A DNA stretch of 64,000 nucleotides from Streptomyces sioyaensis (GCF_004122735.1 NZ_SDIF01000001.1:62001-126000); one strand, 5' to 3'. Counted from the stretch's first letter, positions 17,484 through 26,656 are shown. Notes: generated from the sequence alone by a model not told the origin. A program made the numbers and translations.

Positions 17484-19824
17484 CCGACGGTGGCTGGGCG
17501 AGTTCCAGGTCGAGGAGCGCGTGGGCGCCGCCGGTGAGGGATATCGGGGCGGCGTGCGGCGGATATCCGGCTGCGGTGAGGGTGTAGTGACTGCCGCTCA
17601 GCTCGGAGAAGGCGAAGACGCCGTCCGGGCCGGTGACGGTGTGCCCGGCGACCGTGCCGTCCTCGACGAGGGTCACGGCGGCATCGGCGAGTGGCCGCCC
17701 GCCCGGGCCCCGCACCGTGCCGCGGACCGTGGCGGCCGGCTGGAGTCGGGCGTCCAGCCGTTCCGACTCGCCGCCGGACAGTTCCCATGGACGGGCCTGC
17801 GGCCGGTGCCCCGGGGCGCTGAGGACCAGGGTGTACGTGCCCGGCGGCAGCTGGCCGGCCTCCCAGTCCCCTTCGGCTCCGGAGGTCGCACGGGCCACCA
17901 CATCGCCCCCGGCGTCGGTGACGACGATGCTCCCGCCGACAAGCCGGGTGCCCTCCGGGCCGCCGAACAGGGTGCCGTGCAGCCGGCCGGTGCCGGTGAG
18001 GATCAGGTCGACCCGGGTCGAGGCGTCCGCGCCGCGGTAGGTGGCAGCGGCTGCATGCGGGCGGTGCCCGGGCGCGGCGGCGGTCAGGACATAGGCACCG
18101 GCCGCGGGAGCATCGAGCGCATAGCGGCCGTCGGCGCCGGCCGTGGTGACACCGGCCTGACGCCCCTGACGGTCGATCAGGGTGATGCTCGCGCCCGGGA
18201 CCGGAGCACCGGAGGTGTCCGCCACCCGGCCGCGGAATCCGGTCACGTGGTCGGTCGCGCGGGCGGCCGTGCGGTCGGCCACGCGGGCAGTCACCTCAGC
18301 AGAGTGGTGCTCCGCGGCCGCCGTACCGTCCGGGCTCTGCGCGACCAGGGCCGGACGGGACGCCTTCCGCTGCGACGGCAGGAAGGACGCCAGGGCGACG
18401 CCGACGAGGACCGCGGCCGTGGCGATCAGGAAGGAGACCCGGAAGCCGGCCATCGTGGGCACCGTGACACCTCGTGCGCCCGTCGACATGTGGGCCAGCA
18501 CCATGCCGATGACCGCGCTGGACACCGAGGTGCCGATCGAACGCATCAGGGTGTTCAGCCCGTTGGCCGCGCCGGTCTCGGACGGGTCGACGGCGCCGAT
18601 GATCAGTGCGGGCAGCGAGGAGTACGCCAGGCCGATGCCGGCGCCGATGACCACCGCGATGATGACGGTCTGCCAGGCCGCGGTCATCAGGCCCAGGCCC
18701 GCGCCGTAGCCGATCGCGATGACCAGCATGCCCAGTATCAGGGAGACCTTGGGGCCGCGCCGGGCGGCGATCCGCGCGTACAGCGGGGCGACACACATCA
18801 TCGTCAGGCCCAGCGGTGCCATGCACAGCCCGGCCACCACCATCGACCGGCCGAGGCCGTAGCCGGTCGACGTGGGCAGCTGGAGCAGCTGCGGCAGCAC
18901 CAGGGAGACCGCGTAGAACGCCACACCGACCGTGATCGAGGCGAGGTTGGTCAGCAGCACCTCACGCCGGGCGGTGGTCCGCAGATCGACCAGCGGATCG
19001 GGCAGGCGCAGCTCCAGCACGCCCCACAGCACCAGAATCAGGACCGCGAGGCCGAACAGGCCGAGGGTGGTGGGTGAACCCCAGCCCCAGTCGCTGCCCT
19101 TGGTGAGGGGCAGCAGCAGGGCCACCAGACCGGCCGACAGCCCGAGGGCACCGGCCACGTCGAAGCGCCCCTCGGCACGCACCGCGGTCTCCGGCACGAC
19201 GAGGAGGGTGAGCAGCATCGACAGCACACCGAGCCCGGCGGCGCCGAAGAACAGGGTGTGCCAGTCGGCGTGTTGGGCGACCAGGGCCGCGACCGGCAGC
19301 GCCAGCCCGCCGCCGACGCCGATCGAGGAGCTCATCAACCCCATGGCCGCACCGAGCCGTTCGCGCGGCAGCCCGTCGCGCATGAGGCCGATGCCGAGGG
19401 GAATGGCGCCCATGGCGAAGCCCTGGAGCGCCCGGCCCACGATCATGGTGACCAGGTCGTCGGTGAATCCGCAGACCAGCGAGCCGACGACCATGATGGC
19501 GAGGCTGGTCAGCAGCATCCGCCGCTTGCCGTTCAGGTCGCCGAGGCGTCCCATGATCGGCGTCGCGACGGCACCGGCGAGGAGGGTGGCGGTCAACACC
19601 CACGTGGCGTTGCCGGGTGTCGTGTTGAGCAGCACCGGCAGGTCCTTGATGACCGGCACGAGCAGCGTCTGCATCACCGCGACGACAATGCCGGCGAAGG
19701 CCAGCACCGGAACGATGCCACCGCTGGGTCTACGGCGCCCGCCCACGGCCGGGTCGGGGACCAGGGGCGCCGCGGCGATGGCCGCCGCCCCTCCGGCTGG
19801 CTGATCGTTCGTCGTCCGGGTCAT
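17473..19824 (-). CDS. MFS (DHA2-like) exporter with C-terminal beta-sandwich repeats
   Basis: A 783-residue protein starting at the ATG at 19824, with GGAGG at a proper distance. Residues 30 to about 505 form a many-helix major facilitator core of the drug:H+ antiporter-2 type (GRLGDLNGKRRMLL loop motif). The last 235 or so residues are three successive carboxypeptidase-regulatory-like / Ig-like units (each with a G-x-V-x-D/G-P start and DGRYAL, EGDWEAG or DGVFAF turns). These would be extracytoplasmic or cytosolic depending on helix number. The substrate is unknown; closeness to the butyrolactone genes and the upstream ARE-like site suggest a regulated exporter. Confidence 0.88.
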   Translation of the reverse strand: MTRTTNDQPAGGAAAIAAAPLVPDPAVGGRRRPSGGIVPVLAFAGIVVAVMQTLLVPVIKDLPVLLNTTPGNATWVLTATLLAGAVATPIMGRLGDLNGKRRMLLTSLAIMVVGSLVCGFTDDLVTMIVGRALQGFAMGAIPLGIGLMRDGLPRERLGAAMGLMSSSIGVGGGLALPVAALVAQHADWHTLFFGAAGLGVLSMLLTLLVVPETAVRAEGRFDVAGALGLSAGLVALLLPLTKGSDWGWGSPTTLGLFGLAVLILVLWGVLELRLPDPLVDLRTTARREVLLTNLASITVGVAFYAVSLVLPQLLQLPTSTGYGLGRSMVVAGLCMAPLGLTMMCVAPLYARIAARRGPKVSLILGMLVIAIGYGAGLGLMTAAWQTVIIAVVIGAGIGLAYSSLPALIIGAVDPSETGAANGLNTLMRSIGTSVSSAVIGMVLAHMSTGARGVTVPTMAGFRVSFLIATAAVLVGVALASFLPSQRKASRPALVAQSPDGTAAAEHHSAEVTARVADRTAARATDHVTGFRGRVADTSGAPVPGASITLIDRQGRQAGVTTAGADGRYALDAPAAGAYVLTAAAPGHRPHAAAATYRGADASTRVDLILTGTGRLHGTLFGGPEGTRLVGGSIVVTDAGGDVVARATSGAEGDWEAGQLPPGTYTLVLSAPGHRPQARPWELSGGESERLDARLQPAATVRGTVRGPGGRPLADAAVTLVEDGTVAGHTVTGPDGVFAFSELSGSHYTLTAAGYPPHAAPISLTGGAHALLDLELAQPPSATG

Positions 19825-20053
19825 GCGTAGGGCCTCCAGGGCGGCAGAGAGGAGTGTGGTGTCGTCAGGGGTGGCAGAGCAGCAGAGGTGGCAGCGGTGG
19901 CAGAGACGGGATGAGCAGCGGGCACGGGGCACCGCCCACTGGTGCACCCGTCAACAGCGGGAGGCACCGCGGTTCTTCCGCGACGCCTCCCGCTCCGGCC
20001 CACACTCCACTGACCTGCACACTTCGCGCACGACTCGTCCACATGCCGGCGCT

Positions 20054-20079
20054 CCACACCGACTACGCGGTATTTTTTC
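20054..20079 (-). promoter_or_regulatory. candidate autoregulatory element (ARE) upstream of exporter
   Basis: The 26-bp site has ACACCGAC, 4-5 nt, then CGGTATTTTTT, matching the pattern of AREs bound by gamma-butyrolactone receptors. It lies 230 bp upstream of the exporter start, between it and the receptor gene. Confidence 0.5.
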
Positions 20080-20176
20080 AGCCGCCCCGAATGCCCTGGA
20101 TCATCCGAACTGCCCGGCACCCCTTACGACACGCCGACCCGGCCCGACGCCACCCGAGGCACCCGGCCCACCCGGC

Positions 20177-20851
20177 TCAACTCACCGCAATATCGGCCTC
20201 GGTGGGCGCCCGGCCCGTCCGCTGCAGAGCGGCATCGAGCTCGGCGCCGCGCTCCGGGTCCAGTTTGAGCTTGGCGAGCACGGCGGGCACGGCGATGCTG
20301 GGGAGGGTGTGCTCGAAGAACACCGTCAGACGATGGCTGAGATCCGCCTGATTGGTCAGCGCGTTCGACATCAGCTGGAGGCCGGCGAACGCTCCGACGA
20401 AGAGCTCGGCGGTATCGGACACCACGACGCTCTCCAGCACCTCGCCGCGATCCCGCGCCTGGTGCAGCAGATCCTCGACGAACCGCGTCCAGGCGATCAT
20501 CCCCTGCTTGCGGTCCAGGTGGTTGGAGCCCTGCTCAACTGCCAGCCGGGCCGCTCCGCGCTGGATCGGGTCGCTGCGCAGCCGGTACGCCAGCACCTGC
20601 CCCGCGTCGACGAACTCCTGCAGTTTGATCTTCTGCGGCTCCACTGCGATGTCCGTCACGTGCTCATCGAGCACGGCGAGGGCGAGTTGTTCCTTGGAGG
20701 CGAAGTGGAAATACAAGGCGCCCTTCGTCACGCCGGCGCGCTCAAGGACCTCGGCGATGGTCGCACGGTCGTATCCGAGGTCGTCGAAGACCGACGCGGC
20801 CGCCTCCAGGATCAGTCGCCGGGTCCGAATAGCGCGGTCCTGTTGTGCCAC
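20177..20851 (-). CDS. gamma-butyrolactone receptor, TetR family (ScbR/ArpA-like)
   Basis: A 224-residue TetR regulator. The N-terminus (QDRAIRTRRLILEAAASVF...VTKGALYFHFASKE) is very close to ScbR/ArpA-type receptors. The ligand domain keeps their layout, including the Trp at about residue 122 (IAWTRFVEDLL) and the C-terminal IAVPAVLAKL segment. These repressors release ARE sites when they bind A-factor-like lactones. It is transcribed divergently from the afsA-like gene, the standard arrangement. Confidence 0.92.
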   Translation of the reverse strand: MAQQDRAIRTRRLILEAAASVFDDLGYDRATIAEVLERAGVTKGALYFHFASKEQLALAVLDEHVTDIAVEPQKIKLQEFVDAGQVLAYRLRSDPIQRGAARLAVEQGSNHLDRKQGMIAWTRFVEDLLHQARDRGEVLESVVVSDTAELFVGAFAGLQLMSNALTNQADLSHRLTVFFEHTLPSIAVPAVLAKLKLDPERGAELDAALQRTGRAPTEADIAVS

Positions 20852-20953
20852 AGGACGCCTCCTGTCTCTTGATGTTTTCCGTTCTGCATCAGTTAGCTAC
20901 CGCTCAAGTCGCCGCTGAGCCAGCTACTTACTCCGTTTCGTCGCCCGGCATTG

Positions 20954-20980
20954 AAAATAAAACCGGATGGTACGTATCTT
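20954..20980. promoter_or_regulatory. candidate ARE in the receptor/synthase intergenic region
   Basis: On the minus strand the site reads GATACGTACC then CGGTTTTATTTT, again the AYAC...CGGTWTT pattern of AREs. It lies 45 bp before the afsA-like start and 103 bp from the receptor start, placed to control both. Confidence 0.5.
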
Positions 20981-21024
20981 AACAGCGCCGGACCTCATCC
21001 CATCTGAGACGCCTGGGGGCAGTC

Positions 21025-22005
21025 ATGAGCGACACGATGCACGTCAGCGGCGCTATTCAGCCCAGGGCTCCACTTCAGGCGCCGCTGAACCGCAATCAGG
21101 CCGCTTCCGGAGACCACCGAGACGCCTGCGTCCCCCGGGAATTCGTACACCGCCCACTCGTCGACGACATTCTGGTCACCTCATGGCGTCGGCGGGACGC
21201 CTCCCACTTCTCGCTGACCGCCCAGTGGCCGCACGACCACGGGTACTTCAGGCCGGTCCACGGCCGCCACCACCTCATTCTCACCGGCGAGACCATCCGC
21301 CAGGCAGGGCTGCTGCTGTGCCATACCGAGCTCGGCGTACCGGTCGGGCACCATTTCATCCTCGGCGACCTGGTGTACACAACTCATCCCGAGGACCTGA
21401 CGGTTGGCCATGGACCGACCCCGCTGACGGTCGATGTCCATTGCAGCCGGACGCGTTTCCGGTCCGGCACGCTCACCAGTGGTCACTTCGACATGACCAT
21501 CCGCAGGGCGGGGCGGACGGTCGCGACGGGCCACTCCGACGTCACGGTCACCTCACCGGCCGTCTACCGCCGGATCCGCGGTGCTCGGCTGACCGCGCGC
21601 CGCGTCCTCGAACCGCTTCCCGCACCCGTCCCGCACGAGCTGACCGGCAGCGCGCATGACAGCGATGTCCTGCTCTCCCCCACCGGCCGGCCCGACCGCT
21701 GGCAGCTGCGTATCGCACCCGGCCATGCCGCGATGGTCAACCCCGCCAACGACCACATCCCGGGCATGCTGCTGCTCGACGCCGCGCAGCAGGCCGCCCG
21801 GGCGCTGACCGCGCCTCAGGCCTTAGTCCCGTACGCCTTCGGCACGGAATTCCGCCGCTACGCGGAACACGGCACCCCCTGCTTCATCGAGGCGCGGCGC
21901 GTCCCGTCCGCGCTCCCCTGCACCACGACGATCCAGGTCACCGGTTCCCAGGACGGCGAGCCGGTCTTCGTCTCCACCCTGACGGCGCTGGACGCGCGCC
22001 CCTGA
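21025..22005 (+). CDS. AfsA/ScbA-like gamma-butyrolactone biosynthesis protein (TTA codon)
   Basis: A 326-residue AfsA family enzyme, two hotdog-like repeats that condense a beta-ketoacyl-ACP with dihydroxyacetone phosphate in A-factor-type signal synthesis. Repeat 1 has VHRPLVDDILVTSW near residue 40 and FRPVHGRHHLILTGE; repeat 2 has NPANDHIPGMLLLDAAQQA. Codon 267 (21823-21825) is TTA, the rare leucine codon read by the bldA tRNA, so translation is probably developmentally gated. The ATG at 21025 has a GGGGG-type site; ATG 21037 is an alternative. Confidence 0.92.
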   Translation: MSDTMHVSGAIQPRAPLQAPLNRNQAASGDHRDACVPREFVHRPLVDDILVTSWRRRDASHFSLTAQWPHDHGYFRPVHGRHHLILTGETIRQAGLLLCHTELGVPVGHHFILGDLVYTTHPEDLTVGHGPTPLTVDVHCSRTRFRSGTLTSGHFDMTIRRAGRTVATGHSDVTVTSPAVYRRIRGARLTARRVLEPLPAPVPHELTGSAHDSDVLLSPTGRPDRWQLRIAPGHAAMVNPANDHIPGMLLLDAAQQAARALTAPQALVPYAFGTEFRRYAEHGTPCFIEARRVPSALPCTTTIQVTGSQDGEPVFVSTLTALDARP

Positions 22006-22057
22006 GCCCACCGCTCGCGGACGCGTCCTGGGCATCGCCCCGACGGACCACCACCCC

Positions 22058-22087
22058 CCGCACGGCACCGGACGTCGTGCCGTGCGG
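22058..22087 (+). terminator. terminator after afsA-like gene
   Basis: Perfect 11-bp arms (22058-22068 and 22077-22087), 8-nt loop, 50 nt past the stop. Confidence 0.7.
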
Positions 22088-22195
22088 AGCACTCGTAGAC
22101 CCGGCCGGCTGCCGGGCACCCGGCAGCCACCGCACCCCCGTTCACGTCGTGGCGCGCGGCATGCCCACTTCAGGTACCAGAAAGGCCTTCAGATC

Positions 22196-22960
22196 ATGGG
22201 TGACCTCAAGGGAAAGACCGCACTGGTGACGGGAGCCAGCCGTGGCATCGGCCGGGGCATCGCCCAGCGTCTCGCCGAGGACGGTGCGCTGATCGCCGTC
22301 CACTACGGCAGCAATGACGCCGCGGCCAAGGAGACGGTCGAGCGCATCACGAGCGCGGGCGGCCGGGCGTTCATGATCGGAGCCGAACTGGGAGTCCCTG
22401 GTGATGCCGAAGCCCTCTTCGCTGCCTTCGACGCCGAACTCGCCGCCTTCGGTGCGGAACCGGGCCTCGATGTTCTCGTCAACAACGCGGCGCTCAACTT
22501 CCCCGGGCGCATAGACGAGGTGACCTACGAGGAGTTCGACCGCACCATCGCGGTCAACATCAGGGCCCCGCTCTTCCTCGTCCAGCACGGTCTGCGCAGG
22601 ATGCGTGACGGCGGACGCATCATCAACGTCTCGTCAGCGGTGACGAGTACGGCGCACCCGTCGCAGATCGCCTACAGCGTCTCCAAGGGCGGGGTGGACA
22701 CCCTCACGCTCACCCTCGCCAAGGACCTCGGCGCGCGCGGGATCACGGTGAACACCCTCGCCCCCGGCTGGGTCGAGACCGATGTGACCGCGGCGCGGCG
22801 GGCCACGCCCGAGGGGCGGGCCGCGCTGGCGGCCTATTCGGTGTTCAACCGGATCGGCCGGCCCGGGGACATCGCGGACGTCGCCGCGTTCCTGGCCTCG
22901 GACGACTCCCGCTGGATCACCGGCCAGCGCATCGACGTCACCGGTGGCTCGATGCTCTGA
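22196..22960 (+). CDS. SDR-family reductase, probable butyrolactone-tailoring
   Basis: A 254-residue short-chain dehydrogenase. It has the TGASRGIG cofactor motif near residue 12, NNAA, INVSS catalytic Ser region, YSVSK catalytic Tyr/Lys, and a C-terminal DDSRWITGQRIDVTGG typical of FabG-like members. The start at 22196 gives the normal N-terminus. SDR enzymes beside afsA homologues (BarS1/ScbB type) reduce the keto group of the lactone precursor. A separate role in fatty acid or alcohol metabolism cannot be excluded. Confidence 0.88.
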   Translation: MGDLKGKTALVTGASRGIGRGIAQRLAEDGALIAVHYGSNDAAAKETVERITSAGGRAFMIGAELGVPGDAEALFAAFDAELAAFGAEPGLDVLVNNAALNFPGRIDEVTYEEFDRTIAVNIRAPLFLVQHGLRRMRDGGRIINVSSAVTSTAHPSQIAYSVSKGGVDTLTLTLAKDLGARGITVNTLAPGWVETDVTAARRATPEGRAALAAYSVFNRIGRPGDIADVAAFLASDDSRWITGQRIDVTGGSML

Positions 22961-23004
22961 CCCGCCGGGGACCGCCCTCGGCCCGGCGCAGGGCCACCGT
23001 GTCG

Positions 23005-23745
23005 TCAGGCGTCGTGGAAGACCAGGCCCAGGGAGTGCCGGTGGCCCGAGCGGACGGTGCTCACGCCGTGGCGTACGGGGCCGGCCGACCAGCCGCGGGC
23101 CGAGCGGACGGGGCGGTCGCGGGTCGTGAAGATCAGGCCGTGGCCCGGCGGCAGGACGGTGGTGGTGCCGCGGGACTGTGCGCGCGGCCGCTGCTCGACG
23201 AGGAGGAACTCACCCCCGGTGTAGTCCGTGCCCTGCTCGTCCAGGCCGATGACGACCTGGAGCGGGAAGACCATCTCCCCGAAGAGGTCGCGGTGCAGCG
23301 CGTTCCAGTCGCCCGCCCCGTAACGCAGCAGGATCTGGGCGGACTTGCGCTGGCCGGCGTCGTGGCACAGGGTGAGCCACTCCTCCAGGGTGTCCGGCCA
23401 GGGCGCCGGCCGGCCGAGCTTGTCCGCCCAGTCCCGGGCAATGGTCAGCAGGTGCGGATAGAACGCCTCGCGCAGGGCCTGGACGGGTTCGGGCGGCGGG
23501 TCGGCGAAGTAGCGGTACTGGCCCGAGCCGAAGCGGTGCCGCGCCATGTCCACGGTCGAGCGGAAGCGCCGGTCCTCGTCGTAGAGGGCGATGAGGGAGC
23601 GGCAGTCGGCCGGGCCGAGCAGGCGTGGGGTCAATGCGCAGCCCAGCTCGTCGAGTTCGCCGGTCAGGGCCGGCCAGTCGGCGTCCGCGACGCGCCGGGC
23701 GAGCCCGGTGGGACGGGCTCGGCGCTCGGGGGGCGTGAGGGTCAT
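23005..23745 (-). CDS. 2-oxoglutarate/Fe(II) oxygenase next to alkylation-repair genes
   Basis: A 246-residue protein from the ATG at 23745, chosen because GGAGG lies 7-8 nt upstream. The double-stranded beta-helix motifs are visible: ALHRDLFGE (HxD), RHGVSTV (distal His) and HRHSLGLVFHDA (2OG-binding Arg). It follows ogt and ada-alkA in the same direction. This suggests an AlkB-like role in repairing alkylated nucleic acid, although the sequence is not a classical AlkB. Confidence 0.8.
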   Translation of the reverse strand: MTLTPPERRARPTGLARRVADADWPALTGELDELGCALTPRLLGPADCRSLIALYDEDRRFRSTVDMARHRFGSGQYRYFADPPPEPVQALREAFYPHLLTIARDWADKLGRPAPWPDTLEEWLTLCHDAGQRKSAQILLRYGAGDWNALHRDLFGEMVFPLQVVIGLDEQGTDYTGGEFLLVEQRPRAQSRGTTTVLPPGHGLIFTTRDRPVRSARGWSAGPVRHGVSTVRSGHRHSLGLVFHDA

Positions 23746-23806
23746 GAGGTCCTCCAAGGGGGCGTCGGGGCGGCTCATGGGGTTCGCCGACGTACGCGGG
23801 ACGGGC

Positions 23807-24316
23807 TCAGGCGGCATCCAGGGCGACGCCCTCGACGCCGAGGAGCTTCCGCTTGCGCGCGGGCCCGGCCGCGTAACCAGAGAGGGATCCGTCCGCGGCG
23901 ATCACACGGTGGCAGGGCCGGACGATGAGCAGCGGGTTCGCGCCGATCGCCGTGCCGACGGCGCGCACCGCACCGCGCGCCGCACCGATGTCGGCGGCGA
24001 TCCTCCCGTACGTGGTCGTGGTGCCGTACGGAACCGCCTCCAGGGCCTTCCACACCCGCTGCTGGAAGTCCGTGCCCCGGGTGAGGAATTCGATGCTGAA
24101 GCGGGTCAGCGTCCCGTCGAAGTACGCGCGCAGCTGCCGGACGATCGCGGCGAAGGCGTCGGGGTCGGGCGTCCAGCCGTCCTGGACGCTGGCAGCGCCC
24201 TTCTGGCCGGGCAGGGACACCGAAGCGAGCGCGGTGCCGCCCGGTGCGGTGGCCGATTCCTCGCCCACCAGGAGAAGTTCGCCCAACGGGCTGTCGAGGG
24301 TGGTGTAGAGCGTCAT
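23807..24316 (-). CDS. ogt: methylated-DNA--protein-cysteine methyltransferase
   Basis: A 169-residue O6-alkylguanine transferase. The acceptor Cys is in the PCHRV motif, preceded by the helix-turn-helix region (VWKALEAVPYGTTTTYGRIA). It takes alkyl groups from O6-methylguanine in a suicide reaction. The ATG at 24316 overlaps the upstream ada-alkA stop by 4 bp, so the two are translationally coupled. Confidence 0.95.
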   Translation of the reverse strand: MTLYTTLDSPLGELLLVGEESATAPGGTALASVSLPGQKGAASVQDGWTPDPDAFAAIVRQLRAYFDGTLTRFSIEFLTRGTDFQQRVWKALEAVPYGTTTTYGRIAADIGAARGAVRAVGTAIGANPLLIVRPCHRVIAADGSLSGYAAGPARKRKLLGVEGVALDAA

Positions 24317-25845
24317 GGTCCGGTGCTTTCCGTAGTGGGTGGGCGGATGTCGGCCGGCTCCGTGGTCGGCACGTTCCAGAAGTGGTGCATCGCGTACGAG
24401 CGCCAGGGGCGCCAGCCGTGGGCGTGCGCCGCCAGAGCGGCCGTCGGGGCTCCGGCCCGGCGCATTCCGGCGCGTACGGCCGCATCGCCGCTCAGCAGGA
24501 CATCGGGGTCCCCGAGGGCGCGCATCCGGATGTAGCCGGCGGTCCACGGGCCGATGCCGCGCAGACCGAGCAGTGCGTGCTCCACCTGGTCACGGTCGGC
24601 TCCGGCGTCCAGGGGGACCGTGCCGTCGGCGAGTGCGGCGCTGAGGGTGCGCAGGGTCGCCCGCCGCGACGCGGGCATGCCGAGTTCCGCGAGCGAGGCC
24701 TGTGCCAGGTCATCGGTACGGGGGAAGAGATGGGTGAGCGGACCGGCCGGTTCCGGCAGTGGTTCCCCGTAGGCGGCAACCAGCGCGCCACCGAGGGTGC
24801 GGCCGGCCGCGAGCGAGACCTGCTGACCGAGCACGGCGCGGACGGCGAGCTCGTGCGGGTCGGGTGCGCCCGGAGCCCGCAGTCCGGGGCGCTGTGCCAC
24901 CAGCCGGGCCAGAACGGGGTCTTCGCCGAGCCGCTCGGCCACCGCATACGGGTCGGCGTCCAGATCGAAGAGGCGGCGCATCCGCTGGCTCGCGGTGGTG
25001 AGATCGCGCAGCTCGGTGAGGCGCAGCCGGCAGTTCAGCCAGCCGTCGCCGGTCACCTCGTCGACCTCGGCGACGCCGGTTCCGTTCGGCAGCCGCAGGG
25101 TGCGCCGGTAGGTCCGGGCGCCCACCTCACCGCTGATGTCCTCGATACCGGTGAGCGCGCGCCGCTGGAGATGGTCGAAGAGCTGCCGCGCCGCGTACGG
25201 GCCGCGGAAGGCCAGCCGCAACGGCAGCACTCCCGTGGTGGCATACGGCGCCACCGGGCCGGACGGGACCGTCCTGCCGGGGCGCGCGGCGCGCAGCTCG
25301 CTCGGGGTGAGCGCGTAGATCTCCTTGATCGTGTCGTTGAACTGGCGCACGCTGGCGAAGCCTGCCGCGAAGGCGATCTCGGCTGCCTGCAGGCCGGTGG
25401 TCTGCAGCAGGATCCGGGCGGTATGGGCGCGCTGCGCCCGCGCCAGCGCCACGGGGCCCGCGCCCAGCTCGGCGTTCAGCTGCCGCTGGACCTGCCGGGT
25501 GCTGTAGCCGAGCCGGGCCGCGAGCCCGCGGACGCCTTCCCGGTCGACCACACCCTCGCTGATCAGCCGCATGGCCCGCCCGACGACATCGGCGCGGGCA
25601 TTCCACTCCGCGGAGCCGGGGACCGCATCGGGGCGGCAGCGCCGGCAGGCGCGGAAGCCGGAGCCCTGGGCGGCGGCAGAGGTCGGGAAGAAGGTGACGT
25701 TCCGGCGCCGGGGCGTGGTGGCGGGGCAGCTCGGCCGGCAGTAGATCCCGGTCGTGGACACCGCGAAGAAGAAGGCGCCGTCGAATCTGGCGTCCCTGCT
25801 GCGCACCGCCTCGTACCTGCTGTCCTCGTTGCTCACGGAGTCCAC
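24313..25845 (-). CDS. Ada-AlkA fusion: adaptive-response regulator and DNA glycosylase
   Basis: A 510-residue fusion. Residues 1-80 are the Ada zinc domain (GIYCRPSC and ACRRC), where the first Cys would accept methyl from phosphotriesters. Residues 85-185 are an AraC-type helix-turn-helix. Residues 195-500 are an AlkA-type 3-methyladenine glycosylase with a helix-hairpin-helix (GLRGIGPWTAGYIRMRALG) and the catalytic Asp region (LLSGDAAVR). One protein thus senses alkylation, may activate the operon, and excises damaged bases. No Ada O6-methyltransferase domain is present; ogt supplies that activity. Confidence 0.95.
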   Translation of the reverse strand: MDSVSNEDSRYEAVRSRDARFDGAFFFAVSTTGIYCRPSCPATTPRRRNVTFFPTSAAAQGSGFRACRRCRPDAVPGSAEWNARADVVGRAMRLISEGVVDREGVRGLAARLGYSTRQVQRQLNAELGAGPVALARAQRAHTARILLQTTGLQAAEIAFAAGFASVRQFNDTIKEIYALTPSELRAARPGRTVPSGPVAPYATTGVLPLRLAFRGPYAARQLFDHLQRRALTGIEDISGEVGARTYRRTLRLPNGTGVAEVDEVTGDGWLNCRLRLTELRDLTTASQRMRRLFDLDADPYAVAERLGEDPVLARLVAQRPGLRAPGAPDPHELAVRAVLGQQVSLAAGRTLGGALVAAYGEPLPEPAGPLTHLFPRTDDLAQASLAELGMPASRRATLRTLSAALADGTVPLDAGADRDQVEHALLGLRGIGPWTAGYIRMRALGDPDVLLSGDAAVRAGMRRAGAPTAALAAHAHGWRPWRSYAMHHFWNVPTTEPADIRPPTTESTGP

Positions 25846-26201
25846 TGTGCAGCAGGTCAGGCCGGGACGCTGGCGGAAATCGGACGGTGCGTTCGGGAGA
25901 GGGCCGACGGGGCGGGGAAGTGTCGGCGGGGCGTCGGGCCGCCCCGTGGAGGAGCTGGTTCGGCCGCCCGGTGGAGGAGCCGGATGCCACCGTCTATGGA
26001 AGGCCTGTCAGCGTTCTCCTCAGCGGACGGACGCCGTCACGGGCAGAAAGCCGTCACGGCAGGCCGGCTGGCGTCCACGGACAACTCCGGTGACTCGACG
26101 CCGTGTTACGACGCCACCGCCGCAAGGACCACCAGCAAGAGGGGACGGCACCCGGCTCGGTGACCTACCCAGCGCGATGGCCTCAGCGGCGCCCCGCCGC
26201 C
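25846..26201. other. intergenic region upstream of ada-alkA
   Basis: About 355 bp. The left end should carry the ada-alkA promoter. No gene, hairpin or clear Ada box was recognised. Confidence 0.5.
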
Positions 26202-26429
26202 TCAGGCCGGCGGCATCGGCCAGTCATCCAGCGAGCCGCCGCGCCATTCGACGAGGCGCGGGTCGTCGAGGGCGATGTCCTCGGCCGGGCCGGCGACGCC
26301 CGCACGGCGGAGAAACTCGGCGACATCGCCGCGGCCGTGGGCCAGACCGACGATCTGCCCACGCACGGTCACCCGCCGGCCACCGGACGGCGTCGGAGGG
26401 TGCACGATGACAGGCGGATGCTCGGTCAT
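26202..26429 (-). CDS. small conserved hypothetical protein (75 aa)
   Basis: A compact 75-residue protein (TEHPPVIVHPP... RRVTVRGQIVGLAHG... DDPRLVEWRGG) with the composition of a real gene. Similar short proteins occur widely in Streptomyces. No known domain, signal or membrane segment. Function unknown. Confidence 0.75.
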   Translation of the reverse strand: MTEHPPVIVHPPTPSGGRRVTVRGQIVGLAHGRGDVAEFLRRAGVAGPAEDIALDDPRLVEWRGGSLDDWPMPPA

Positions 26430-26624
26430 GCCTCCAGCGTGCGCCGGGCTCCGCGCTCGCGCATTTCGACGGCCGCCGTGGGCGTCGCTCGCCGCCGGGT
26501 CACCACGGGGAGCGTCAGTCGTCGTCAGGGTGCAAGCCTTCGTAACTCCTCGTCACCACGGGCCGCGCGAGGGGCAGCCCACGACGGGGCGACGCTCGGC
26601 AGAGGGGCAAGAGGGCACGAAGAA

Positions 26625-26656
26625 GCCCCGGCCAGACGGGGGGAACTGGCCGGGGC
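26625..26656 (-). terminator. gcl terminator
   Basis: Perfect 11-bp arms (26625-26635 and 26646-26656), 10-nt loop, followed on the minus strand by TTCTTCG. It lies about 220 nt after the gcl stop. Confidence 0.75.

Noticed and set aside
19850..19920. GGTGGCAG-rich stretch as a possible CRISPR or satellite
   Set aside because: Short, irregular copies without spacers.
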